From NCBI GenBank assembly GCA_004332335.1, contig SISS01000007.1, positions 1 through 45,804 on the forward strand: 45,804 nt of DNA, written 5' to 3'. This DNA comes from Methanoregulaceae archaeon UXB-2016. GTDB taxonomy: Archaea > Halobacteriota > Methanomicrobia > Methanomicrobiales > Methanospirillaceae. The translations under genes were made by a program, and so were the position numbers. This document shows positions 7,693 through 17,000 of the stretch, piece by piece. The first letter of the stretch is position 1. Each line of letters begins with the position of its first letter. Below the pieces are notes generated by a model. That model was not told where the DNA came from and did no database searches. It saw only the letters and a list, made by a program, of their open reading frames with translations.

Positions 7693-9803
7693 GATGCCTT
7701 CGGGGTACCCCTCAGCCGTTCCATCAGCGCGGCCACGTCCGTCACGGGCCGATCGCAGGCCTGGCCCGTGCAGACATACGCGGTCGCCTTTCCGTCGACC
7801 ATCATCATCTCGGCCGTGAACGGCGCGAGCCGGCGGGCAGCCTCGCCCGACTCGTCGATCGAGACGAAGAGCACGGTCGTGGTCGGCAGGTACGCGCGCT
7901 GCAGGGCCTCGAGCATCGCGACCGTGTCCGGCGTTCCCGGCGCCCCCACGACCACGACCTCGTGCGATTTTCCGGCCGCGAGCTCGAGCCCGGCGAGGAA
8001 GAGGGTCGCGATCGTCGGCGAGGAGGCGAGCGGGGCCGCGTAGAGGCGGACGACGCCGGCGGCCCGTTCCTCGTACGCCGGGTCGCCGGTCAGGCGGGCG
8101 AGCCGGACGAGGTCGAGGTACGCGGCCGAGTTCGCGGACGGGTACGCCCCGTCGAAGGTCTCCTTCTGGCGGACGAGCAGGTCGGTCGCCCCGGCGCCGG
8201 CCGAGTAGAATCCGCCCTGCTCCTCGTCCCAGAAGTCCGTGATCATCCGGTCCATGAGCGCCTTTGCGGTCGCCAGCCGGAACGGGTCGAAGGTCGCCTC
8301 GTAGACCTCGAGCAGCCCCCAGACCAGGTAGGCGTAGTCCTCGGCCAGGCCGGCGATCCTGGCGTCGCCCTCGCGGTAGCGGTGGAGGAGGCGGTTGTCG
8401 GGGGTCCGGAGCCGGAGGAGGACGAAGTCGAGGGCCCGGTTCGCCGCGTCGACGTACGGCTGGTGCCCGAAGGCCCGGCCGGCCGCGGCGAGGGCCGCGA
8501 TCGCCAGGCCGTTCCAGCTCGTCAGGACCTTGTCGTCGATCGCCGGCCGCGGCCGGAAGCCACGGATGGCGCAGAGCCGCTCGCGTGCGGCCGAGAGGAG
8601 GATCGCGACCTCGCGCGGAGGCCGGCCGAGCCCCGCGGCCGCCTCCTCCGCGGTGACGGTCCGGTAGAGGATGTTGGCGCCGCGCTTCTCGGGGTGGACC
8701 GGGTCGACGAAGTTGCCGCCGGCCTTGACCCGGAAGATGCGGTAGAAGACCTCGGCCTCCTCGGGGGGCAGGAAGCGGTCGAGCTCCTCCTTCGTCCAGA
8801 GGTAGAACTTCCCCTCCTCGCCCTCGGAGTCCGCGTCCTGGGCGGAGTAGAAGGCTCCCTCGGGCGAGCGGAGCTCGCGGAGGAGGTAGACGATCGTCTC
8901 CTCGGCCGTATGCCGGAAGGTCGCCTGGCCCGTGGCCTGGTAGGCCTCGACGCAGGCCAGCACGAAGAGCGCCTGGTCGTAGAGCATCTTCTCGAAGTGC
9001 GGTACGAGCCAGCGCGCGTCCGTCGAGTAGCGGTGGATCCCGTACCCGAGCTGGTCGTAGACGCCCCCGCGCCGGATCGCGTTGAGCGTCCGCTCCACCA
9101 TCGCGAGCGCGTGGGGCTCGCCCGTCCGGCGCCAGTAGCGGAGGAGAAAGAGGAGGTGGTGCGGGGTCGGGAACTTCGGCGCGTGGCCGAAGCCTCCGTG
9201 GAGCGAGTCGAACTGGAGCGCGAGCCCCTCGAACCCGCGCTGGAGCGACCCGGGGCCGATCTCGTCCCCGCCCGGCGGTTCGGCCGCGGAGCGGGAGAGG
9301 GATGCCGTGACCTCGTCGGCGGCCTCCACGAGCGAAGAGCGCCGCTCGGCCCACATCCCGGCGATCCGCGGGATGAGCTCGAGCATCCCCGTCGCGCCGA
9401 GCCGGCTCTCCTTCGGGAAGTAGGTCCCGGCAAAGAACGGCTTTCGGTCGGGGGTCACGATCACCGTGAGCGGCCAGCCCCCCGAGCCGGTCAGGAGCTG
9501 GCAGACGGTCATGTAGACCTGGTCCACGTCCGGCCGCTCCTCGCGGTCGACCTTGATGCAGACGAAGGCCTCGTTCATGAGCCGGGCGACCTCCCTATCC
9601 TCGAACGACTCGTGGGCCATCACGTGGCACCAGTGGCAGGTCGCGTACCCGATCGAGAGGAAGACCGGGCGGTCGAGTGTCCGGGCCCGATCGAATGCCT
9701 CGTCGCTCCAGGGGTACCAGTCGACCGGCTGGTGCGCATGCGCGAGCAGGTACGGGCTCTTCTCGTGTATCAGCCGGTTGGCCGGCCGGTCGTCGTCGTC
9801 CAT
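7689..9803 (-). CDS. DUF255 thioredoxin-fold / six-hairpin glycosidase-like protein (YyaL/SSP411 family)
   Basis: A 704-residue protein with a thioredoxin-like N-terminal domain ([11 protein letters not shown]56 and C59) preceded by the family hallmark [21 protein letters not shown]. The rest is an (alpha/alpha)-barrel typical of N-acylglucosamine-epimerase/glycosidase-like folds, with WNGLAIAAL as a recognisable stretch. Family function is unsettled; a redox role is commonly assumed. I chose ATG 9803 because GGAGG lies just upstream; 9857 would add a poorly conserved leader. Its stop codon lies against the TnpB element's right end, so insertion happened just beyond the 3' end of this gene. 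Confidence 0.85.
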   Translation of the reverse strand: MDDDDRPANRLIHEKSPYLLAHAHQPVDWYPWSDEAFDRARTLDRPVFLSIGYATCHWCHVMAHESFEDREVARLMNEAFVCIKVDREERPDVDQVYMTVCQLLTGSGGWPLTVIVTPDRKPFFAGTYFPKESRLGATGMLELIPRIAGMWAERRSSLVEAADEVTASLSRSAAEPPGGDEIGPGSLQRGFEGLALQFDSLHGGFGHAPKFPTPHHLLFLLRYWRRTGEPHALAMVERTLNAIRRGGVYDQLGYGIHRYSTDARWLVPHFEKMLYDQALFVLACVEAYQATGQATFRHTAEETIVYLLRELRSPEGAFYSAQDADSEGEEGKFYLWTKEELDRFLPPEEAEVFYRIFRVKAGGNFVDPVHPEKRGANILYRTVTAEEAAAGLGRPPREVAILLSAARERLCAIRGFRPRPAIDDKVLTSWNGLAIAALAAAGRAFGHQPYVDAANRALDFVLLRLRTPDNRLLHRYREGDARIAGLAEDYAYLVWGLLEVYEATFDPFRLATAKALMDRMITDFWDEEQGGFYSAGAGATDLLVRQKETFDGAYPSANSAAYLDLVRLARLTGDPAYEERAAGVVRLYAAPLASSPTIATLFLAGLELAAGKSHEVVVVGAPGTPDTVAMLEALQRAYLPTTTVLFVSIDESGEAARRLAPFTAEMMMVDGKATAYVCTGQACDRPVTDVAALMERLRGTPKAS

Positions 9804-9853
9804 GGGGCCTCCTCGTCGTGCCGAGATGGGGCGCGCTGGTATATGAGGATATC

Positions 9854-10753
9854 TCAAGGGGCCGTGACGAGCCTTGGGTCGCTCTGTGCCGCTTCCAGAG
9901 CGACGAGGGCGCTCTTTTCCTTATCCTTGATCTCGAGCATGATGTCGAGGTCGTGGCCAAGGGACTCGAGCAGAAAGCCGGCAAAGGCCGCCGGATCGAT
10001 CGACTCCGCGTGGGCCCCCCGCCGCCTTCCGGGCGCCTGGGTCGAGTAGTCCGCCATCGGGACCCCGTCGGCCGGCCTCCAGGTCTCCGCGACCCGGTCG
10101 AGCACCTCGCCGATGGGACCGTCCGTCCCGTAGACCTCGTGATGGAACCGGTCGAAGAGGACGGGAAACCCGGCCTCGTCGCCGATCCGGAGGCAGTCGT
10201 CGATCGAGTACCGCCCGTCGTCATTCTCGATCACCAGCCGGCGCCGGATGGGGTGGGCCAGCCGGCCGTGGACATCGATGAAGCGGCGGATGCTTGCCTC
10301 CCGGTCGCCGTAGACCCCGCCGACGTGGAGCTGTATCTTCGCATCCGGCCCGAGCCCGAGGAGGTCGAGGACGTCGGCGTGGTACGAGAGCTCGGCAATC
10401 GTCCGCTCCACGATTGCCGGGTCCTGTGCGTTCAGGAGGTTGAACTGGTCGGGGTGCATCGAGATCCGCATCCCGTGCTCGCGGATCATCATGCCGATCG
10501 CGGCGAAGCGTTCGTCGAAGGCCTCCTGCCAGGGTGCCGAGCAGACCGGGTGTGAGGCGAACGGGACGAGGTCCGAGCTGATCCGAAAAAAAAGGAGGCC
10601 GTGCTCGAGGTTCCAGGCGAGGACCCGCTCGAGGCAGGCGAGGTTCTCTTCCACGGTTGCGAACAATCGCTCGCCCGAGTACGAGGCGAGCCGAAAAGTC
10701 CGGTTCGTCGTGCAGCCGACTGTGCGGTTGATGCACGGGTACCCGATCCGCAT
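9854..10753 (-). CDS. uvsE: UV damage endonuclease UvsE/UvdE
   Basis: A 299-residue TIM-barrel endonuclease that nicks 5' to UV photoproducts. The start [14 protein letters not shown] and the later segments [36 protein letters not shown] and LFDRFHHE carry the conserved His/Asp/Glu metal ligands of UvdE. I chose ATG 10753 for the canonical N terminus; ATG 10780 would add nine residues. It is divergent from the MutY-like gene, so two repair enzymes share the 10754-10820 promoter region. Confidence 0.92.
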   Translation of the reverse strand: MRIGYPCINRTVGCTTNRTFRLASYSGERLFATVEENLACLERVLAWNLEHGLLFFRISSDLVPFASHPVCSAPWQEAFDERFAAIGMMIREHGMRISMHPDQFNLLNAQDPAIVERTIAELSYHADVLDLLGLGPDAKIQLHVGGVYGDREASIRRFIDVHGRLAHPIRRRLVIENDDGRYSIDDCLRIGDEAGFPVLFDRFHHEVYGTDGPIGEVLDRVAETWRPADGVPMADYSTQAPGRRRGAHAESIDPAAFAGFLLESLGHDLDIMLEIKDKEKSALVALEAAQSDPRLVTAP

Positions 10754-10820
10754 GCCGGAGCCTCTGTCGTCGGCCTGCATAAATCTGCAGGGTTATCCGA
10801 TCGCCCGCCCCTGTACTCCC

Positions 10821-11735
10821 GTGGACGAGCAGACCCACCTCGCGGACGACGACGGCCCGCTCCTGGCCTTCCGAGCCTCGCTCGCGAACGAGGGCGTGAG
10901 CGAACGGACGATCGAGCTCTTTCGCGCGCTAATATGGGCGCACTACCGGGCGTTCGGCCGATCGATGCCCTGGCGCGAGACCTCGGACCCGTACCACATA
11001 CTCGTCTCCGAGATCATGCTCCAGCAGACCCAGGTCGACCGTGTCCGGCTGAAGTACGCCGCCTTCCTCGTGGCCTTCCCGAACTTCGAGAGCCTGGCGG
11101 CCGCCCCGATCGCGGAGGTCCTTCGCATCTGGCAGGGGCTCGGGTACAACCGGCGGGCGCTCGCGCTGCAGGCGGCCGCTGGACGGGTCGTCGCCCAGTT
11201 CGACGGCCGCCTCCCCGACGACCCGGCCGTGCTCGCGACCCTGCCCGGGATCGGGCCGGCCACGGCGGCCGCGATCGCGGTCTACGCCTTCGATCGCCCC
11301 GAGGTCTACATCGAGACGAACATCCGCCGGGTCCTCCTCCACTGCTTCTTCCATGAGCGGGCCGGCGTGATCGACGCCGAGCTGCGGCCGCTCGTCGAGC
11401 GGGCCCTCGACCGGGACCGCCCGCGGGAGTGGTACTGGGCCCTGATGGACTACGGCACCTGGCTTGCGAAGACTGTGCCGAACCCGAACCGGCGCTCGGC
11501 CCACCACGCGGTCCAGGCCCGTTTCGAGGGGTCCCGGCGCCAGCTCCGGGGCCGGGTCCTCGCCGCGCTCCTCGAGGCCGGCCCGCTCCCGCTCGATGCG
11601 ATCGCGACCGCGACCGGGGCCGGCCCGGACCGTCTCGGCCCCGTCCTGGAGCAGCTCCGGCACGAGGGATTCGTCGCCGAGGACGGGCCGATATACCGCA
11701 TTCGGGACACTCCTGCCACCGAACAATTGAAGTAG
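10821..11735 (+). CDS. MutY-like adenine DNA glycosylase without Fe-S cluster
   Basis: HhH-GPD superfamily glycosylase, 304 residues from the GTG at 10821. E64 in SEIMLQQTQVDRV matches the MutY catalytic Glu. The helix-hairpin-helix is LPGIGPATAAAIA (141-153). The usual catalytic Asp position reads E165 (YIETNIRRV), and after residue 175 there are no cysteines, so the [4Fe-4S] loop of classical MutY/EndoIII is absent. A C-terminal winged-helix-like segment (about 235-295) replaces the MutT-like domain. It probably removes A opposite 8-oxoG. The start is less certain than the family because no clear ribosome site is visible; a short or leaderless transcript is possible. Confidence 0.82.
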   Translation: MDEQTHLADDDGPLLAFRASLANEGVSERTIELFRALIWAHYRAFGRSMPWRETSDPYHILVSEIMLQQTQVDRVRLKYAAFLVAFPNFESLAAAPIAEVLRIWQGLGYNRRALALQAAAGRVVAQFDGRLPDDPAVLATLPGIGPATAAAIAVYAFDRPEVYIETNIRRVLLHCFFHERAGVIDAELRPLVERALDRDRPREWYWALMDYGTWLAKTVPNPNRRSAHHAVQARFEGSRRQLRGRVLAALLEAGPLPLDAIATATGAGPDRLGPVLEQLRHEGFVAEDGPIYRIRDTPATEQLK

Positions 11736-11755
11736 ATACACCCAGTATCTATGGT

Positions 11756-12544
11756 GTGGACAAGAAACGGGTCAAGGACTATATGACCTACGACGTCGTC
11801 ACGGTGGACGTGAAAGGGACGATCCGGGATGTCTTTGAACGGATCAAGACCACCCACCACGACGGCTTCCCGGTCGTCGACCGGGGCAACGAGGTGGTCG
11901 GTTACATCGCCGCCCGCGACCTCCTCTTTGCCCATCCGTCCACGCCGATCCCCGAGGTGATGTCGAGCCACCTGATCGTCGCCGACCCCGAGATGAGCAT
12001 CTCGGACGCGGCCCGGGTGATCTTCCGCTCCGGGATCCAGAAGCTCCCGGTCGTGGACGAGAAGAACCGGCTCGTCGGGATCATCTCGAACTCGGACGTG
12101 ATCCGTTCGCAGATCGAGCATGTCTCGCCCGAGAAGGTCTTCAACTTCATCACGACCCTGAAGAGGCTCTACGGGATCGAGCCGACCCTCCGGCGGGGCT
12201 CGGTCCCGATCAACAGCCTCCTGCCGACGCAGTCCAAGATCTACGAGGACGAACTCGAAGGCCGGATCTACGAGATCCGGAAGGGGCTTGCCGAGCCCCT
12301 GATCGTGGTCAGCCGCCCGGGCCGGACCATCCTCGTCGACGGCCATCACCGGGCCATCGCGGCAAAGCGGCTCGGGATCGAGAACCTGGACGCCTACATC
12401 ATCGAGGTCGACGACGACGTGGAGCTCGGGATGGAGCGGACGGCCCGGTCCATGCACCTCGCCTCGCTCGACGACATCCAGGTGCTCGACTACGCTCGCC
12501 ACCCGCTTGTGGCCCTGACCCACCGCCTGGTCAAAAGAGTATAG
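11756..12544 (+). CDS. CBS-pair protein with ParB-like nuclease/NTPase-fold domain
   Basis: A 262-residue two-part protein. Two CBS motifs occupy about residues 5-125 (VKDYMTYDVVTV...DLLFAHP and PEVMSSHLIVAD...SNSDVIRSQ) and would sense an adenylate-type ligand. Residues about 150-225 resemble a ParB/sulfiredoxin-fold domain, with VDGHHRAIAAKRLG matching the ParB GxHR-type motif. I chose the GTG at 11756, just after the AGTATCTATG stretch; the gene starts 20 nt after the glycosylase stop and may be co-transcribed with it or leaderless. A T8 run follows the stop. Partner and role are unknown. Confidence 0.72.
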   Translation: MDKKRVKDYMTYDVVTVDVKGTIRDVFERIKTTHHDGFPVVDRGNEVVGYIAARDLLFAHPSTPIPEVMSSHLIVADPEMSISDAARVIFRSGIQKLPVVDEKNRLVGIISNSDVIRSQIEHVSPEKVFNFITTLKRLYGIEPTLRRGSVPINSLLPTQSKIYEDELEGRIYEIRKGLAEPLIVVSRPGRTILVDGHHRAIAAKRLGIENLDAYIIEVDDDVELGMERTARSMHLASLDDIQVLDYARHPLVALTHRLVKRV

Positions 12545-12556
12545 GGCCTCTGCCCC

Positions 12557-12564
12557 TTTTTTTT
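12557..12564 (+). terminator. T-tract terminator
   Basis: Eight T residues 12 nt after the stop of the CBS gene. Archaeal intrinsic termination uses such tracts. It overlaps the stop region of the convergent nucleotidyltransferase gene. Confidence 0.6.
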
Positions 12565-13741
12565 ACGACCCTTCGCAGCGGCAGTCGAACCGCTCGTTCA
12601 GAATATGCTCCTTGACGATCGTGCCCTCGGGCACGATCACCTCGGGCCAGAGGCGGGTCTTGGAGTGGATCACGACGCCCCGCTGGAGCATCGAGCGCGG
12701 GCCGATCACGGTGTCGTTCTCGATCGAGCAGCACTCGCGGATCACGGTGTCGTTGTCGATGATCGAGCCCGAGACCGTGCTGTTCGGCCCGACCACGATC
12801 CGGTTGTAGAGGGACGAGCTGAAGATCTTGGTGTTCGCCTTGATCGAGCAGTTCTCGCCGATCGAGGTGTAGGGGCCGATCAGCGCGTTCTCCTCGATGA
12901 TCGTGCCCGAGCCGATCGCGACCGGGCCGATGATCTTGGCGTTGTTCCCGAGCGAGATCGAGTCCCCGAGCTGGACCGGGCCGAGGATCTGGGCTCCCTT
13001 CATCGAGAGGTTGCCGCTGATGTTCGTGACCGTCATCCGCTGGAGCATCCAGCGCTCGGCCATCCGGAGGGACGAGGGGCTCCCCACGTCGGTCCAGTTG
13101 CCGCGGGCGAGCCAGCCCTTCAGCCGCTCGCCGCGATCCATCAGGGCCGGGAAGAGGTCCTTCGCAAAGTCGTACTTCGTGTTCGGGGGGATATGGTCGA
13201 AGACCGCGGGGTCGCAGACGTACATCCCGGTCGAGGCGAGGTTGCTGAAGATCTCGCCCGGCGCCGGCTTCTCCTTGAAGCGGAGGATATCGTAGTTCGC
13301 GTCGAGCTCGGCGATCCCGTACTCGGACGGGTCGTCGATCGAGATCAGGCCGATCGAGACGATCCCGTCGTGGCGTCGGTGCTCGCGGTAGAACTCGAGG
13401 ACGTTCAGATCGGTCACATGGTCGCCGCCCACGACGAGGAAGGGCGAGCCGTCGAGGTACGGCTGGGCGTTCTTGACCGACCCGGCCGTGCCCATCTTGG
13501 TCTCCTCGTGAACGTAGGTGATATCGACCCCGTAGAGCGACCCGTCCCCAAGCGCCTGCTCGATCACCGTTCCGAGATACCCGAGCGTGATCACGATCTC
13601 GTTGAACCCCAGGTTCGAGAGATGGGCCACGAGATGCTGAATCGATGGGCGGTTCACGATCGGGATGCAGGGTTTTGGGCGCTCAAAGGTCAGGGGCCGG
13701 AGGCGCGTGCCTTCGCCTCCGCACATGATGCAGACCTTCAT
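12563..13741 (-). CDS. Sugar-1-phosphate nucleotidyltransferase with left-handed beta-helix
   Basis: A 392-residue NDP-sugar pyrophosphorylase. The N-terminal Rossmann-like domain has the signature GGEGTRLRPLT...RPKP (residues 8-24), GGDHVTD for metal/sugar phosphate binding and EKP. From about residue 255, hexapeptide repeats (IGPVAIGSGTIIEENALIG type) form a left-handed beta-helix, as in GlmU-like, GDP-mannose and glucose-1-phosphate enzymes. The base and sugar specificity cannot be read. ATG 13741 is preferred over 13762 because a TATA-like GCTTAAAC (13768-13777) lies about 30 nt upstream, which fits a leaderless or very short 5' end. Confidence 0.88.
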   Translation of the reverse strand: MKVCIMCGGEGTRLRPLTFERPKPCIPIVNRPSIQHLVAHLSNLGFNEIVITLGYLGTVIEQALGDGSLYGVDITYVHEETKMGTAGSVKNAQPYLDGSPFLVVGGDHVTDLNVLEFYREHRRHDGIVSIGLISIDDPSEYGIAELDANYDILRFKEKPAPGEIFSNLASTGMYVCDPAVFDHIPPNTKYDFAKDLFPALMDRGERLKGWLARGNWTDVGSPSSLRMAERWMLQRMTVTNISGNLSMKGAQILGPVQLGDSISLGNNAKIIGPVAIGSGTIIEENALIGPYTSIGENCSIKANTKIFSSSLYNRIVVGPNSTVSGSIIDNDTVIRECCSIENDTVIGPRSMLQRGVVIHSKTRLWPEVIVPEGTIVKEHILNERFDCRCEGS

Positions 13742-14021
13742 GCAGACGGATAATGTCTTCATTGGGTTTAAGCGTGCTGAAAGGCCGTGAGGTGGCGATC
13801 GCGGTCGAAAGAAATGGGGGACGGTCCGGGGAAGGCTCGGGGGGGTGAAAGAAAGATTTATTAGTTTTTGACCGCCTGTAGGTGGTGCGGATGGCGGAAA
13901 AAAAGCAAAATACCTCCATACCGCCGTTTCAGTGAGCCCTGAGTGGTGGATTGCCGCTAATAACCGTAAATTTTGGGTATGTCTGCCTTTTAGGCGAAAT
14001 ATTCGGAGAACACAAAAAACA
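13742..14021. other. Intergenic region without a supported gene
   Basis: A spacer between divergent genes. It holds a TATA-like ATTTATTAG (13856-13864) followed by AGGTGG and a 14-codon frame (13891-13935), too short to call a gene. The remaining sequence, up to the inverted repeat that starts at 14022, shows nothing recognisable. Confidence 0.35.
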
Positions 14022-14065
14022 AACTTTATCTCTTTCGATGATATATAGTAAAAAGAGATAAAGTT
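14022..14065 (+). promoter_or_regulatory. TATA box framed by a perfect 14-bp inverted repeat
   Basis: AACTTTATCTCTTT at 14022-14035 is exactly reverse-complementary to 14052-14065. The 16-bp spacer holds the TATA box ATATATAG (about 14041-14048). Arm centres are 30 bp apart, close to three helical turns. The downstream arm lies between the TATA box and the predicted transcription start near 14070. The arrangement looks like an operator for a dimeric repressor controlling the 1189-residue protein. Confidence 0.7.
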
Positions 14066-14081
14066 ATTGATAGGAATCGAG

Positions 14082-17000
14082 ATGCAGAGCCCTCAAAGTC
14101 TTGTCGATCCGCTGGAAAAGGCCGTACATGCGCGGGATATCCCGAGTATCGACGAGATCGTCCGGGGCCTTTCCACGATTCAGAAGCGCAAGGACCGGGC
14201 CGTCCAGATCCAGCTCGCGAACCGGGTGCTGATCGCGGCCGCTCTGGACCAGGACGAGCCGGCCTATATCGGCTTTCTTCAGGAGCTCACGAAGGAGGAG
14301 GTCGAGGGCCTCGCGGTCCGGTTGACGGGGCATTACCTGACGCATCAGGACGAGCGCTGGATCGACGCGATCCTCCAGGTGACGGGGCAGCTCGACCGGA
14401 AGAGCAGCCAGTCCCGCATCCTCTCGCAGGTGGCCAAGACCCTCGTCGATACCGGGGTACGGGACCGACGGCAGGTGCTGATCGAGCGGGGGATGGGGAT
14501 CCTCTCCCAGATCAGCTTCCGCAAATACCGCTCGGCCCTGCTGATCGAGCTCGTGCCCGCGCTGATCACGTGGGGGATCACGACGCACGACATCCGGTAT
14601 CATCGCCGCGCGCTCGAGCTGGTCCCGGAGATCGGCGACGTCTCCGAGCGGGCGGACCTGCACTGCGATATCGTGACGGCGATGGTCACGATCGGGATCG
14701 CCGAACGCGACCTCTCGATCGTGTACGAGGCGATCCGGTCGGCGAGTGCGATCCTGCAGAAGCTCCGCCGGATCAACTGCACGCTCGCGATCATCGACAT
14801 GACCTGGCGGTCTCCGATCGCAAAGACGATCTCGGAGATCAAGACCTTCATGGACGCGTTCACCGACCTGCCCGAGCCCCGGCAGGTCGAGATCTTCGAG
14901 TGCCTCGTCCACGAGCTCCTCGAACGGATCAAGGACCGCTCCCAGCTCTACTCGACCCTCCTCTCCCTCGAACGCGATATGCCCGGGTCCCGGCGCCACC
15001 TCGTGGTCCGGCTTCTGAAGAAGGCCGAGACGACCGGCGACCACTGGTACATCAAGAAGGCGCTCGAGTTCAACGGCCGGATCACGGACCCGGCCCAGAT
15101 CCCGCTCAAGGAGATCATCCACTCGGGCATCCTGATCGCGGAGAAGACCCGGAACCCTGACTTTCTGATCGCGGTCCTGCCCCTCGTGGAGCAGCTCTAC
15201 GATCGGCCGGCCGCCACGCACACCTACCTGCAGTTCACGAACACTCTCCTGCGGATCGGGGAGTTCTACGATGCGATCGAGACCCACTCCCGGGTCGACA
15301 TGCACGACCTGGTCCACCGCCACCAGACGGACGAGGCGAGCGTCCGCCTTCTCAAGGAGGCGATCCTCCGCGATGAGATCGACCTGGTCAACGCCCGTGT
15401 CCTCTCCCTGCTCGAGCCCGAACAGACCGAGACCGCGATCTACCGGGCCGTATACGAACTCTGCAAGGAGCACCCGTTCAGCGACACGGTCGAGCATATC
15501 GGCGCGATCCGGTCCCTGGCCCGGCTGCACCCGCGCTCGGACCAGCTCCTGCTCGACTCGATCACGATACTGATCGAGCACGGATTCCTCGTCGAGGGCG
15601 ACCCGGGCGTCCTGATCGACCTCGCCGAGGGGATCGCCGAACTGCCGATCCGCGAGGGGGCGATTGCGTACATCATCCGGAACCTGACCGTGATCGGGGT
15701 CGAGAAGAAGAGCCGCGACTTTCTGCAGCGGGCGATCGGCATCGCCTCCAACATCGAGGGGCAGCACATCCGCTCCGAGGCCCTCTTTGCCGTGATCGAG
15801 GCCGCCTCCCTCCTCGCGGTCAAGCAGTCGGATCTCGACCTCCTCCGGCGCATGCGGTCATGGTCGACCTCGCTCCTCGAGAAAGAGTACGCGACCGGGG
15901 CCATCGGCAAGATCGTGCAGGGCATGATCCGCTACGCCCTGATCGAGAAGGCACCCTACGCCCTCGACGAGGCCGACGCGCTTCTCGAGCTGATCGACGA
16001 CCCGGCCCTGCGGCAGCAGCTGACCGAGCGGGTGATCGAGGCCTATATCCGGGTCGGCTGCCTGCGGCTCGAGGAGTCGGCCTTCACCTACCAGTCGCCC
16101 GACTTCATCGAGGAGGCCCGCCCATTCCAGCAGGCCCTCGCCCTCCTCCGGCAGCACACGAAGCCGGGGCAGGTCTCGCTCAAGATCGCGGGCGCCATCG
16201 ACATCGTGCTCCAGTACGCCGAGCGGTCGAGCGCGGTCAACTTCTTCGTCCCGCTCACGCTCTTCTCGCTCGAGATCGAGAACCCCCTCGAACGGGATGC
16301 GATGATCGCGAGGATCGCCGGCGGGCTCCGGGAGATCGTGGAGCTGCTCGACTCGACCGACCCGTACGAGGTCCTCGCGTACCTGCTGATGCGGCTCGAC
16401 CAGGCCGAGACCTCGATCCTGATCATGGACCTGGCCTGCCAGCTGAACGCACAGATCAAGGATCCCTACACGCGGCTCTCGGGGATGTCGACCCTCGCCG
16501 ACCTCTTCATGCGACAGGGCCGCCGGGAGCGCGCCGACGGCCTCGTCAACGAGATCATCGGCCGACTCGAGACCCTGCCGCACCAGTACCAGCGGATCCT
16601 GATCCTCGCCGATATCGCAACCCTGCTCGTCGGGGTGGACGAGGTCCGCGCCTACGCCTGTCTCCAACAGGCGATAGGGCTCCTCGACGGGGTCGAACCC
16701 GAACGTGCCTCGTTCGTCCGGGTGCAGCTCGTCCTCTCGATCGTGAGCCTCCACGGAGTGAACCGCAACGTCGAGAATGTGCCGCGGGCCATGGCGATCA
16801 TCGAGGGGATCGGCAACCCGGAGGACTACATCGAGGCCCTGATCGCGGTCTCGAACATGGTCCGCGACGACACGGGGTCCTGCCGCGAGATCCTGCGCCT
16901 CGTCTCCCGTTCGATCGAGGCCATACCGAGTCCGTACGAGCGGGGGACCGCGCTTCTGAACGTGATCCCGATCGCGGAGGTCTGCGGCGAGCACTCGTAC

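Noticed and set aside
7455-10049. 864-codon plus-strand frame opposite the DUF255 gene
   Set aside because: The minus strand encodes a full DUF255 protein with all motifs; the plus frame is Arg/Glu/Val-rich shadow sequence.
13891-13935. 14-codon frame after AGGTGG and a TATA-like element
   Set aside because: Too short to support, and the TATA element lies too close for a normal leader.
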